Assembly (NCBI GenBank): GCA_942490855.1
Contig: CALNYS010000004.1
Coordinates: 868,001 to 932,000, forward strand
DNA: 64,000 bases
Reading direction: 5' to 3'
Source: CALNYS01 sp942490855
Lineage (GTDB): Bacteria > Planctomycetota > Phycisphaerae > Phycisphaerales > UBA1924
The notes beneath the pieces are model-generated. The model was given only the letters and a program-made list of their open reading frames with translations, was not told where the DNA came from and did no database searches. The position numbers and the translations under genes were made by a program. Of this stretch, positions 36,643 to 45,081 are shown piece by piece. Numbering within the stretch: the stretch's first letter is position 1; each line of letters opens with the position of its first letter.

Positions 36643-37548
36643 TTACGGTCTCGGGTGAAACCGCTGGTGCACGTCCTTGAGGCGTGCTTTATCGACGTGG
36701 GTGTAGATCTGCGTCGTCGCGATGTCGGCGTGCCCGAGCATCTCCTGGACCGCTCGGAGGTCGGCGCCGCCCATGAGCAGGTGCGTCGCGAAGCTGTGGC
36801 GCAGGGTGTGGGGGCTGACCTTGCCCGGGAGCCCGGCGTCGGCCGCGGCCTTCTTGACGACCCGCCAGACCATGCTCCGTTCCAGCGGGCGCCCGGTGCG
36901 TGAGAGCAGCAGGCGCCCCCGGTCGAGGGGCGGGTTGCGCACGAGCTGGGGTCGGCAGTCTGTCATATAGGTTTCGAGGGCCGCCTCGGCCGGCTCGCCC
37001 ATGGGCACCAGGCGCTGGCGGCGTCCCTTCCCGGTGACCTTCAGCACCCGCAGCGCGGGGTGGAGGGCGTCGGCGTCGAGGTCCGCGGCTTCCGAGGCGC
37101 GGAGCCCGCAGGCGTACATCAGTTCCAGCAGGGCACGGTCGCGGAGGTGCAGCGGGGGGCCGCTCGCGACCGGCTGGACGGCGCCGAGCATCCGCTTCAC
37201 CTGAATGGGGGAGAGGGTGCCCGGCAGGCGTTTCCAGCGGGTGGGCTGGTCGAGGAGGTCGGCGGGGTTCTGCTCGAAGACGCCTTCGCTGGTCAGCCAG
37301 CGGCAGAAGACTTTGATCGTGGCGAGGTGACGGGCCACGCTCGACGAGGCCATCTCCTTTTCCCGCTTGAGGTTGGCGAGGTGGTTGGAGAGATCGCGGG
37401 AGGTGAGGGTCGCGGGCTCGGGGTCGCCGAGGTCCTCGGCGAGATCGCGCAGGTCGGCCCCGTAGGCGGCGAGTGTGGCGGGGGCGAGGCCGCACTCCAC
37501 GCGGAGGTAGGTCAGGAACCGTCGTCTGGCGGCGTCGAAGGTGCGCAC
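36643..37548 (-). CDS. xerD: site-specific tyrosine recombinase XerC/XerD
   Basis: GTG at 37548 gives 301 residues, the normal Xer length; the frame stays open further upstream but with non-Xer, Arg-rich sequence. The N-terminal SAM-like DNA-binding domain (FDAARRRFLTYLRVECGL) is complete. Catalytic residues occur in order: Arg in CGLRASE, Lys in GKGRRQR, His/Arg in HTLRHSFATHLL, His in LGHADI and Tyr in IYTHV. This is the dimer-resolution recombinase. XerC versus XerD cannot be settled without comparison. Nothing suggests a phage or integron role. Confidence 0.85.
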   Translation of the reverse strand: MRTFDAARRRFLTYLRVECGLAPATLAAYGADLRDLAEDLGDPEPATLTSRDLSNHLANLKREKEMASSSVARHLATIKVFCRWLTSEGVFEQNPADLLDQPTRWKRLPGTLSPIQVKRMLGAVQPVASGPPLHLRDRALLELMYACGLRASEAADLDADALHPALRVLKVTGKGRRQRLVPMGEPAEAALETYMTDCRPQLVRNPPLDRGRLLLSRTGRPLERSMVWRVVKKAAADAGLPGKVSPHTLRHSFATHLLMGGADLRAVQEMLGHADIATTQIYTHVDKARLKDVHQRFHPRP

Positions 37549-37646
37549 AGAGGAGAGGATCGGGCGTTTCGGGGCTGCGCGGTCACTTCGTGCGCGTCCT
37601 GGGCGCGGATCGTGCGCGGGGCACGGCGTAGCGGGGGCGGGGGGGC

Positions 37647-37662
37647 TGGCGCCGGGGTTGTG
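37647..37662 (+). promoter_or_regulatory. possible sigma-54-like promoter upstream of the flagellar operon
   Basis: TGGCGC, four bases, then TTGTG has the GG element and spacing of a -24/-12 promoter, but the conserved GC at -12 is GT here. It lies about 55 bases before the first small gene of the flagellar operon. The surrounding 18 bases (37643-37660) recur exactly upstream of groEL1. Confidence 0.25.
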
Positions 37663-37716
37663 TAGGACGGGTGGGCGCAGGACGCGCCCGGTGTTTTGCA
37701 GGAAGCGAGGTCGGTG

Positions 37717-37938
37717 ATGCGGAGCGTCACGCCACACACGAAGAACATCACCCGCGGAGCGGCTCGGTCGAGCGGACCCGAGACCGTTCCCGCGGGATCG
37801 GACCTCGGTGCGCTGGGTCGGCGCGTGCTCGCTGGCGCGAGCGCGGCCGCCGCGCTGCACCTGGTCCAACGAACCCAGGCCGTCACGGACGACGCCCGCA
37901 TCAACGCTCCTTCGTGGGGCGGGGAGGTCGCGCCGTGA
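37717..37938 (+). CDS. small protein at the head of the flagellar operon, unknown
   Basis: ATG 37717, with GGAAGCGAGG about seven bases upstream, gives 73 residues and ends in a TGA that overlaps the flgF GTG start (GTGA). That coupling is the main support for a real gene. The product is Ala/Arg/Thr-rich with a short moderately hydrophobic middle (VLAGASAAAALHLV) and no signal peptide or known motif. It does not resemble FlgM or other known small flagellar regulators. Confidence 0.5.
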   Translation: MRSVTPHTKNITRGAARSSGPETVPAGSDLGALGRRVLAGASAAAALHLVQRTQAVTDDARINAPSWGGEVAP

Positions 37939-38717
37939 ACTACGGGTTCTACATGTCCACCGCCGGGCTCTTAACGGGCAGCCACGCGATGGACGTGGCG
38001 TCGAACAACCTCGCGAACGTGGAGACGCCCGGCTTCAAGGTGGATGTCTCGATGGTGCGCTCGCGGGACGTCGCGCGGGTCGAGGACGGTCTCCACCACC
38101 TGCCGTCGAACCTGATGCTCGAGCGTCTGGGCGGCGGGGTGACGCCGTGGCCGGCGCGGATCGACTTCAAAGAGGGATCGCTCGACGTGACGGAACGCCC
38201 GCTCGACGCGGCGATCCGGGGCGAGGGGTTCTTCGTCGTGCGCGACGGCTCGGCGCCCGCGGGCGACCGCGAGCGTCTGACGCGCGACGGGCGGTTCCTG
38301 GTGGACGGGAACGGGCGTCTGGTGACGCACGACCACGGGCGCCCGGTGCTCGACGAGAACAACCGTCCGGTCCTGATCCCCGTGGGCACGAAGCCGTCGA
38401 TTAACGCGAGCGGCGAGGTGCTCGCCGACGACGAGGTTGTCGGGCGGCTGAAGATCGCGACGGTCGCGGACGTGCGCGGGCTGATCAAGGACGGCGACGG
38501 GCTCTTCCGCTCGGCGGGCCCGCTCGCGGGTCTGCTGACGCCGGTCGAGAACCCGCGCGTCCAGCCCGGGGCGATCGAGCGCAGCGGAGCCGACCCGATC
38601 AAGGCGATGACCGACGTGCGAGCGGCGAACTCCATGGCGTCGCGCAACGCGCGAATGATCGACATACACAACGACGCCATGCAGTTGGCGATTTCCCGTC
38701 TCGGACGGGTGAGCTAA
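37935..38717 (+). CDS. flgF: flagellar proximal rod protein FlgF
   Basis: GTG 37935 gives 260 residues. The N-terminal rod motif is MSTAGLLTGSHAMDVASNNLANVETPGFK, recognisable as the Asn-Asn-Leu-Ala-Asn signature. The middle carries GEGFFVVRDG and a disordered/beta region, and the C-terminal helix with SGADPIKAMTDVRAANS is a typical FlgF end. FlgF and FlgG are secreted by the flagellar export apparatus and polymerise into the rod. The assignment to FlgF over FlgG follows from length and from the clear FlgG next door. Confidence 0.85.
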   Translation: MNYGFYMSTAGLLTGSHAMDVASNNLANVETPGFKVDVSMVRSRDVARVEDGLHHLPSNLMLERLGGGVTPWPARIDFKEGSLDVTERPLDAAIRGEGFFVVRDGSAPAGDRERLTRDGRFLVDGNGRLVTHDHGRPVLDENNRPVLIPVGTKPSINASGEVLADDEVVGRLKIATVADVRGLIKDGDGLFRSAGPLAGLLTPVENPRVQPGAIERSGADPIKAMTDVRAANSMASRNARMIDIHNDAMQLAISRLGRVS

Positions 38718-38730
38718 GAGGAGAACGTAG

Positions 38731-39540
38731 ATGGCCGTCATCGCACTGAATTCCGGCGCCAGCGCCCTGAGCGCTCTGAGCACACGGATGGACGTGATCG
38801 CCAACAACCTGGCGAACATGAACACCGACGGCTTCAAGGCGAGCCGCGCGAACTTCCAGGACCTGATCTACCAGGAGCGCGCGCACCCCGGCGTCGAGAA
38901 CGCCAACGGCGACCAGCGCCCCACCGGCCTGTACGTCGGTCTCGGCGTAAAGGTGTCGGGCACGCAGCTGAACTTCGCGCAGGGCTCGCCGATCGTCACC
39001 GACAACCCGTACGACATCATGATCGACGGGCGCGGGTTCTTTCAGGTGAACGTCGAGCCGGACACGGCCGAGGGCGGCGTCGCGTACACGCGGGCCGGCA
39101 ACTTCACGCTTAACGAGGACGGCGAGCTGGTGCTCGCGAACGACCAGGGGCGGCGCATCGAACCGAACATCACGATCCCCGACGACGCGATCGGCGTCGA
39201 GATCACCGGCGACGGTCAGGTGTACGCGATCTTCGAGGGGCAGGCGGCGCCGCAGAACGTGGGCGAGCTGGAGCTCGCGGCGTTCATCAACGAATCGGGC
39301 CTGCGCCGCATCGGCGAGAACCTCTACGGGGAGACGGCCGCGTCGGGCCCGCCCATCACCGGGGCGCCCGGGGAGACGGGTCTCGGGACGATCACCCAGG
39401 GCGTGATCGAGGGCTCGAACGTTGACCCGACGCTGGAGCTGATCGGCCTGATCCGCACGCAGCGCGCCTACGAGATGAACAGCCAGACGATCAAAGCCGC
39501 CGACGAAGTGATGCGCCAGGTGGCGCAGCTCGGGCGATAA
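38731..39540 (+). CDS. flgG: flagellar distal rod protein FlgG
   Basis: ATG 38731, with GAGGAGAA upstream, gives 269 residues, the usual FlgG length. The N-terminal signature is MDVIANNLANMNTDGFKASR, and the middle has DGRGFFQV and YTRAGNFTLNEDGELV. The C-terminal end is EGSNVDPTLELIGLIRTQRAYEMNSQ followed by KAADEVM, diagnostic of FlgG. It forms the distal rod through the outer membrane ring system encoded by flgH and flgI downstream. Confidence 0.95.
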   Translation: MAVIALNSGASALSALSTRMDVIANNLANMNTDGFKASRANFQDLIYQERAHPGVENANGDQRPTGLYVGLGVKVSGTQLNFAQGSPIVTDNPYDIMIDGRGFFQVNVEPDTAEGGVAYTRAGNFTLNEDGELVLANDQGRRIEPNITIPDDAIGVEITGDGQVYAIFEGQAAPQNVGELELAAFINESGLRRIGENLYGETAASGPPITGAPGETGLGTITQGVIEGSNVDPTLELIGLIRTQRAYEMNSQTIKAADEVMRQVAQLGR

Positions 39541-39543
39541 GCC

Positions 39544-40551
39544 ATGATCCGCGCGGCCCTCCTTTCACTGCTGTGCGTCTCGCAGGCCTTCGGCGCCGCG
39601 ACGGTGACGCTGCGCGATTCGGCGGCGCTCGCGGGCCCGTCCGTGCTGCTCGGCGATATCGCGGACATCGAGGGCGCCGACGCCGACGGGCTGCGCGAAA
39701 CGGTCGTGCTCGAGGAGCTGCCGGCGGACGGGCTGGTGCGTCTGGACGTCGTGCGCGGCGCGCTCGACGACGCGGGCGTGAACTGGGGGCGGGTCGCGCT
39801 GCGCGGCGGGGCCTGCCGAGTCCGTCTCGGCGAGATCCGCATGGCGCCAGTGCGGCGCGAGCTCACGGGCGACGAGCCCTTGTTCGACGTGATCGAGCTC
39901 GCGGGCCCGGAGACGCCGCGCACGCGGATCGCCCGGTACCTCGCGGAGTTGTACGACGTCCCGAACGAGGGCCTGCGGGTCCGGTTCGACGTGGCGGACG
40001 AGCGGTTCCTCGATGAGATCCCCGCCGGGATGCGGTTCGACGTGACGGTCGGCTCGGGCTCGGCGTCCGAGCGGGCGCCGGTGCAAGTGCTCGTCTTCGA
40101 CGGCGACCGCGTCCACGCGACGCGCACGGTGCGGGCGGACGTGCGGGTGCGCCGGCGTGTGCTGCAGCTGACGCGGACCGTTGACCGGGGCGAGCGGATC
40201 GACGCCGGGGCGCTCAACGCGATGGAACGATGGGTCTCGCCGGGCGGGTCGCCCGTGGTGAGCGAGATGGACGGCGCGCTGGGCCAGCTGGCCCGGACGC
40301 GGCTGGGCGCGGGCACGGTGGTGCGTCAGGCGCACCTCGATCTCCCGATCCTGATCCGGCGGAACGACCTCGCGACGGTGCACTGTCTGAGCGGGTCGGT
40401 CTCGCTTCGGGTGCAGGCGCGGGCGCAGGAGGACGGGCGCGAGGGGGACGTCATCGAGTTCCGCAAGGGGCGTCGGGGCGAACCCTTCCGGGCGCGCGTC
40501 AGTGGCGCCGGCTTTGCGGTAGCGACAGACGAGACGGAGACGACGCCATGA
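39544..40551 (+). CDS. flgA: flagellar P-ring assembly chaperone FlgA
   Basis: ATG 39544 gives 335 residues with a signal peptide ending FGAATV. The C-terminal half carries the SAF-type domain (VLQLTRTVDRGERIDAGAL, then LARTRLGAGTVVRQ and IRRNDLATVHCLSGSVSL). FlgA acts in the periplasm to assist FlgI polymerisation. The N-terminal half is longer and more divergent than in Proteobacteria. It overlaps flgH by four bases. Confidence 0.85.
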   Translation: MIRAALLSLLCVSQAFGAATVTLRDSAALAGPSVLLGDIADIEGADADGLRETVVLEELPADGLVRLDVVRGALDDAGVNWGRVALRGGACRVRLGEIRMAPVRRELTGDEPLFDVIELAGPETPRTRIARYLAELYDVPNEGLRVRFDVADERFLDEIPAGMRFDVTVGSGSASERAPVQVLVFDGDRVHATRTVRADVRVRRRVLQLTRTVDRGERIDAGALNAMERWVSPGGSPVVSEMDGALGQLARTRLGAGTVVRQAHLDLPILIRRNDLATVHCLSGSVSLRVQARAQEDGREGDVIEFRKGRRGEPFRARVSGAGFAVATDETETTP

Positions 40552-41225
40552 ACCGAACGCTTTTTCTCTTGGCTCTTTGCGGGGTCGCCGTGGGCGCCGA
40601 GGCGCAGACGCTCTTTCAGGAAGCGCCCGAGGCGGCTATCGCCGGGGTGGACGCGGACCCGGCCCAGCCGCTCTACGCGTACAGCCTGGTGGCGGTGCGT
40701 CCGCCCGAACCGCGCGAGTTCCTGCCCCAGGACCTGATCACGATCATCATCCGCGAGAGCTCGCGCGTGCAGCGGGATCAGACGGTGGAAACCGAGAAAA
40801 CGACCTCGCTGGACGCCGAGATCATCCAGCTGCGCGCGCTGCAGCAGTTCCTTGAGCTGCGCGGCCCGGCGGCGAAGCCGACGGTGTCGGGCTCGCCGCT
40901 CTTTGATCTGACCGGGACGTTCGAGGGCGAGGGCGAATACGAGCGGAACGACGACGTGACGGCCCGCGTGACGGCCCGGGTGCTGGAGGTCAAGCCCAAC
41001 GGGCTCCTCCTGCTCGAGGCGCGCACGACGGTGCAGACCGACAACGAGATCCAGACGATCACGCTCTCGGGGTACTGCCGGACGGACGACGTCAGCGAGG
41101 CGAACTCGATCCAGTCGAGCGAGCTCTACGACTTGCAGCTGAACGTGCAGCACGAGGGCGACATCCGCAAGGCCACGGAGAAGGGCCTGATCCCGCGCGT
41201 CTTCGAGACGATCTTCAACTTCTGA
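40548..41225 (+). CDS. flgH: flagellar L-ring protein FlgH
   Basis: ATG 40548 overlaps the flgA stop and gives 225 residues. The signal peptide is followed by the FlgH core: DLITIIIRESSRVQRDQTVETEKT, FEGEGEYERNDDVTARVTARVLEVKPNGLLLLEA and TITLSGYCRTDDVSEANSI, the strongly conserved family blocks. It builds the outer-membrane ring of the basal body. The Cys near residue 11 is not in a good lipobox, so lipid modification is uncertain. ACGGAG occurs just upstream but without a stem. Confidence 0.92.
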   Translation: MNRTLFLLALCGVAVGAEAQTLFQEAPEAAIAGVDADPAQPLYAYSLVAVRPPEPREFLPQDLITIIIRESSRVQRDQTVETEKTTSLDAEIIQLRALQQFLELRGPAAKPTVSGSPLFDLTGTFEGEGEYERNDDVTARVTARVLEVKPNGLLLLEARTTVQTDNEIQTITLSGYCRTDDVSEANSIQSSELYDLQLNVQHEGDIRKATEKGLIPRVFETIFNF

Positions 41226-41248
41226 GCACGCGAGAGGATGGCGGAGCC

Positions 41249-42331
41249 ATGCGCGTCACGTTTCTTACAACCCTGCTTCTGACCGCGATCGCCGCGCTGT
41301 CGCTCGCGCCCCCCGCTGGCGCGACGAGCGTGCAGCAGATCGCGCGTCTGGAAGAGCAGGGCGAGTCGGTTATCCAGGGGATGGGTCTGGTCGTTGGTTT
41401 GCCCGGCACGGGCGACAGCGCCGAGGACCTCATCGTCGCCCGCCCGCTCTTTGCGATGCTCGAGGCGATGGGCAACGCGCCCGGGTCGCTCGAGGAGCTC
41501 GCGGAGGCGAACTCCGCGGCGCTGGTGGTCGTCACCTGCACGATCCCCGAGTCCGGGGCGCGGCTGAACGACCGCTTCGACGTCACGGTCAGCGCGATCA
41601 ACAACGCGTCGAGCCTCGAGGGCGGGCAGCTGTTCCTGACGCCGCTGCGCGGGCCGCTGCCCGGGCAGGGCGTGTACGCGATCGCCGAGGGGGCGCTCGT
41701 CCTCCAGGACGCGAACATGGCTCGGGCCCGCGTGCGCGAGGGGGCGAAGATGCTCCGCCCGACGCCGGCGTGGCGTTTGCGCCCCGACGGGACGGTCCGC
41801 CTGGTGGTGCGCCCGTCTTTCGGCGGGTGGTCCACGGCGCAGATGCTCGCCGACACGATCAACCAGCACCGGGTGGGGTTCACTGAGGTGGCGATCGAGA
41901 TCGCCCGGGCGCTCGACGACCGGAGTGTCGAGGTGCGGGTGCCCGAAGAAGAGCGCACCAACCCGGTGAACTTCCTCGCGAACATCATGAGTATCCGCTT
42001 CGATCCCTCGCTGCTGGAGCTCCCGGCGCGGGTGGTCGTGAACGAACGCGACGGCGTGATCGTCTCGACCGGAGACGCACGGTTCAGCCCGACGGCGATC
42101 TCGGTGCCCGGCGTGATGATCTCGACGCTCGCCGGCGACACCCCCGGGACGCTCGGGGCGGCGGCGCCCAGCGCCGCGGTGCCCTCGGGCTCCGAGGACG
42201 GCGTGACCGGACGCGTGAACGACCTGCTCGCGGCGATGCGCCAGCTGAACCTGTCGATCGACGACCAGATCGCGATCATCCATCAGATCCACCGCGCCGG
42301 CGCTCTCCACGCCGAGCTGGTGCTGGACTAA
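41249..42331 (+). CDS. flgI: flagellar P-ring protein FlgI
   Basis: ATG 41249 gives 360 residues with a signal peptide ending PAGAT. The conserved opening VQQIARLEEQGESVIQGMGLVVGLPGTGD is present in shorter blocks (IQGMGLVVGLPGTGD), followed by NDRFDVTVSA, GGQLFLTPLRGP and VVVNERDGVIVSTG. The C-terminal helix is LNLSIDDQIAIIHQIHRAGALHAELV, the standard FlgI end. It forms the ring in the peptidoglycan layer, which planctomycetes possess. The stop overlaps flgJ by one base. Confidence 0.95.
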   Translation: MRVTFLTTLLLTAIAALSLAPPAGATSVQQIARLEEQGESVIQGMGLVVGLPGTGDSAEDLIVARPLFAMLEAMGNAPGSLEELAEANSAALVVVTCTIPESGARLNDRFDVTVSAINNASSLEGGQLFLTPLRGPLPGQGVYAIAEGALVLQDANMARARVREGAKMLRPTPAWRLRPDGTVRLVVRPSFGGWSTAQMLADTINQHRVGFTEVAIEIARALDDRSVEVRVPEEERTNPVNFLANIMSIRFDPSLLELPARVVVNERDGVIVSTGDARFSPTAISVPGVMISTLAGDTPGTLGAAAPSAAVPSGSEDGVTGRVNDLLAAMRQLNLSIDDQIAIIHQIHRAGALHAELVLD

Positions 42332-42777
42332 TGGACGCCGCCAACGCTCTGAGCGGGTCCCCCCGGTTCTTCGGGTCCGCCACGCTCGCTCCGCCGAGGG
42401 GCGGGGCGTTCTCGTCGTCGCTCTCGGCGGCGATCGGCGGGCACGAGAACCGGGCAGAACGCGACCCGCGCGAGGCGGCCGAAGAACTCGTCGCGATCAC
42501 GCTGGTGCAGCCCATCCTCGCGCAGCTGCGCGAGTCGGATATGGGCGCCGAGCCGTTTGCGCCGTCGGACGGCGAGAAGCGATTTGGTGCGCTCTACGAC
42601 GCAGAGATTGCGCGTCGGATGGTGCAGGGTCGCTCGTTCCCGCTTGTTGACGCGTTGGCACGCCAGATGCGTGAGCGCTCCCAGAGCGCGGAGGCTTTGT
42701 CCTCCCGCGGCACGGAGGCCGCCACACATGACGCAGCTCGCCACGCAGCACACGAACCCATCGACCGAACAGCCTGA
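42331..42777 (+). CDS. flgJ: flagellar rod-binding protein, FlgJ N-terminal-domain type
   Basis: ATG 42331 gives 148 residues. The rod-binding module is seen in AAEELVAITLVQPILAQLRES, ALYDAEIARRMVQG and LVDALARQM. The glucosaminidase domain of proteobacterial FlgJ is absent, so peptidoglycan hydrolysis must come from another protein. The 3' end overlaps flgN by 50 bases and contains a CsrA-type hairpin that covers the flgN ribosome-binding site. Confidence 0.78.
   Translation: MDAANALSGSPRFFGSATLAPPRGGAFSSSLSAAIGGHENRAERDPREAAEELVAITLVQPILAQLRESDMGAEPFAPSDGEKRFGALYDAEIARRMVQGRSFPLVDALARQMRERSQSAEALSSRGTEAATHDAARHAAHEPIDRTA
42707..42722 (+). promoter_or_regulatory. CsrA-type hairpin over the flgN ribosome-binding site
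   Basis: A 5-bp GC stem (42707-42711 GCGGC with 42718-42722 GCCGC) presents the hexaloop ACGGAG. The GGAGG Shine-Dalgarno of flgN lies in the loop and right arm, nine bases before ATG 42728. It is inside flgJ, so coding constraint alone could produce it. Confidence 0.6.
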
Positions 42778-43309
42778 GCTGATCGACCTGCCCGAGGCCA
42801 AGGCCCGGGCCGAGCGTCTGGCCGCCGCGCTCGACGCGCTGGCGGGCGGGCAGGAGCGGTTGCTCGCGCTCGCCGAGAAGCGCGAAGCGGCGATCCGCGC
42901 GGCCAAGCCGCTCGAGCTCGCAGAGGCGCTCCGCCAGGAAACAGAAGAGATCCGGACGATCGCGGCGCTCGACGGCGCACGGAGCGAGCAGGCGGAGTGG
43001 TTCGCGGCTCGCCTCGCGCTGCCCGCGGGGCAACGCCCCCGCGCGACGTGGATCGCCTCACGCCTCCCCGTGAGCATGACGCGCGAGCAGCAGCGGATCG
43101 AAAACGCGGCCACGGGGCTGCGCGAACGCATCGAACGCGTCGCGCGCCGCACGGCCTCGGACCGCCTCTCGGCCGAGCGGCTGGCCCGTCACATGCGCGG
43201 GCTCATCGAGACGGCGTCCGAGCAGCTCGGGTCCGCCTCCGGCTACGGGGCGCGGGGCGAGCGGCGCGGCTCGCCCGCCGAGCCCGTCGGGATCGACCTG
43301 ACGTCATGA
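42728..43309 (+). CDS. flgN: flagellar export chaperone, FlgN-like
   Basis: ATG 42728 gives 193 residues. Almost the whole protein is predicted long helices rich in Ala, Glu, Arg and Leu (LPEAKARAERLAAALDAL, KREAAIRAAKPLELAEALRQE), as in FlgN. It ends in a disordered tail with a GYGARG motif and PVGIDLTS. FlgN holds FlgK and FlgL unfolded in the cytoplasm for export, and flgK and flgL follow directly. Its ribosome-binding site is folded into a GGA-loop hairpin. Confidence 0.75.
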   Translation: MTQLATQHTNPSTEQPELIDLPEAKARAERLAAALDALAGGQERLLALAEKREAAIRAAKPLELAEALRQETEEIRTIAALDGARSEQAEWFAARLALPAGQRPRATWIASRLPVSMTREQQRIENAATGLRERIERVARRTASDRLSAERLARHMRGLIETASEQLGSASGYGARGERRGSPAEPVGIDLTS

Positions 43310-43321
43310 ACGCGGAGGTTC
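43308..43321 (+). promoter_or_regulatory. CsrA-like hairpin over the flgK ribosome-binding site
   Basis: A 4-bp stem (GAAC with GTTC) presents the loop GCGGAG, and the GGAGG element lies seven bases before ATG 43326. The loop differs from ACGGAG at one base, so this is a weaker match than the others. Confidence 0.4.
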
Positions 43322-43325
43322 CATC

Positions 43326-45077
43326 ATGAGCCTGGCCAGCGCACTGCTGATCGGACGATCGGGCCTCACCGCGGCGCAGACCGGGGTGCAGGTGACGGGC
43401 GACAACATCGCCAACGCCGCCACGCCCGGGTACTCGCGACGGGTGCTGTCCCTCGCCCCGAACGCCGGGCCGTACCAGGGCCCGCAGTTCTACAACGGAA
43501 ACGGCGTGCTGGTCGAGCGGATCAGCCGCGCGATCGACCCCGCGATCCTCAGCCGTCTGCGCGGCTCGATCAGCGAAGAAGCCGCGTCGCAGGCCGCGTA
43601 CAACTCGCTCTCGCAGATCGAGACGGTGCTCGAGCCGCTCGCGGACCTCGGGCTCTCGACGCAGCTGGGCGAGTTCTTCGACGCGTTTAGCGAGCTGGCC
43701 AACAGCCCGTCCTCTGCCGAGACGCGCACGCTCATCGTGCAGCAGGGCGGCTCGATCGCCTCGTACATCAACGGGCTGCGCGACGACCTCGCGACCCTGC
43801 GCGGGCAGATCGACTCCCAGATCGAAGCGAGCGTCGATCGCGTCAACGGGCTGCTCGGCGAGATCGGTGAACTCAACCGCGCCATCGCGTCGTCAGAACT
43901 CGGGCGCGGCGAGAACGCCTCGCTGAGGGACCAACGAGACGCCCGCGTCGAGGAGTTGAGCGGACTCCTCGACGTGTCGGCGATCGAACGCGACAGCGGT
44001 GTGCTCGACCTCTACGTGGGATCGACGCCCGTTGTCCTGCAGGGGCGCTCGCTGGGGCTGGACGTCGAGCGCTTCGCCGACAGCACGCAGAGCGAACCGG
44101 TGCTGACGCTCGTGACACTCCACGCCGCAGAGCAGCAGAAGATCTTCCCCTCGGGCGGCACGCTGGGCGGGCTGATCGCGCAGCGCAACGGGCGCATCGG
44201 CACGACCCTCGACGAGATCGACACGCTCTCGAGCAGCCTCATCTTCGAGGTCAACCGCCTGCACAGCGCCGGGCGCAGCTTCCCAGGGCTCACGGACACC
44301 ACGGGCACGCTCGCGCTGAGCGACCCGGCGGACCACACCCTCGCGTTCAACGACCCGACGAACACGCGGCTCTCGGCGCTCCCCTTCGGGCCCGTCAACG
44401 GCGCCTTCGAGATCGTGGTGACCGACACCGCGACCGGGCTGACGCAGACGAGCCGCTTCGACGTCGATCTCGACGGGATCGATTCGACGGGCGCCGCGGG
44501 GTTTGGCGACGACACGAGCCTTCAAGACATCGTGGACTGGGTGAACACTTCCGTCCCGAGCGTGAGCGCGAGCATCACCGCCGCGGGCGAGCTGCGCCTG
44601 ACGGCCGCCGCGGGTTCGGAGTTCGGCTTCCAGAGCGACACGTCCGGCGTTCTCGCGACGCTGGGCATCAACACCTTCTTTACCGGCGAAGACGCGTCGG
44701 ACATCGGCGTGCGCTCCGAGCTCCAGACGAACCCGCAGCTCCTCGTCGCGGGCCTGAGCGAGGGCTCGAACGAGGCGGCGCTCGCGATCGCGCAGCTGCG
44801 CGAGAACCCGATCGACGCGCTCGGCAGCGTGACGCTGCTCGAACGCTGGCGCCGGACGACGGATTCCGTCGCGGTCGAGACGGCCTCGGCGCGGACCGAC
44901 GCGCTCGCCGCCGAGCAGGTGCGCGCGAGCCTTGAGGCGCAGCGCGCAAGCGTCAGCGGCGTGAGCATCGACGAGGAAACGATCAACCTCATCTCGTACC
45001 AGCAGCAGTACCAGGCCGCGGCTCGGCTGATCTCCACCGTGGACGAACTCACCCAGATCCTGATCGGGTTGGTGTGA
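43326..45077 (+). CDS. flgK: hook-filament junction protein FlgK (HAP1)
   Basis: ATG 43326 gives 583 residues. The N-terminal motif is LLIGRSGLTAAQTGVQVTGDNIANAATPGYSR in conserved blocks (GDNIANAATPGYSR), followed by a coiled coil with FFDAFSELANSPSS. The C-terminal end is GVSIDEETINLISYQQQYQAAARLIST plus VDELTQILI, the diagnostic HAP1 terminus. Length is normal for the family. FlgK joins hook to filament and is exported with FlgN. flgL starts four bases downstream. Confidence 0.95.
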   Translation: MSLASALLIGRSGLTAAQTGVQVTGDNIANAATPGYSRRVLSLAPNAGPYQGPQFYNGNGVLVERISRAIDPAILSRLRGSISEEAASQAAYNSLSQIETVLEPLADLGLSTQLGEFFDAFSELANSPSSAETRTLIVQQGGSIASYINGLRDDLATLRGQIDSQIEASVDRVNGLLGEIGELNRAIASSELGRGENASLRDQRDARVEELSGLLDVSAIERDSGVLDLYVGSTPVVLQGRSLGLDVERFADSTQSEPVLTLVTLHAAEQQKIFPSGGTLGGLIAQRNGRIGTTLDEIDTLSSSLIFEVNRLHSAGRSFPGLTDTTGTLALSDPADHTLAFNDPTNTRLSALPFGPVNGAFEIVVTDTATGLTQTSRFDVDLDGIDSTGAAGFGDDTSLQDIVDWVNTSVPSVSASITAAGELRLTAAAGSEFGFQSDTSGVLATLGINTFFTGEDASDIGVRSELQTNPQLLVAGLSEGSNEAALAIAQLRENPIDALGSVTLLERWRRTTDSVAVETASARTDALAAEQVRASLEAQRASVSGVSIDEETINLISYQQQYQAAARLISTVDELTQILIGLV

Positions 45078-45081
45078 CACT

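Noticed and set aside
36643..37548. The tyrosine recombinase as a sign of a mobile element or integron
   Set aside because: It matches housekeeping XerC/D in length and motifs, and no attachment site, cassette array or phage gene is nearby.
37549..37869. N-terminal extension of the recombinase through the flagellar leader
   Set aside because: The extra sequence is Arg/Pro-rich and unlike Xer proteins, and the product from GTG 37548 already has full Xer length.
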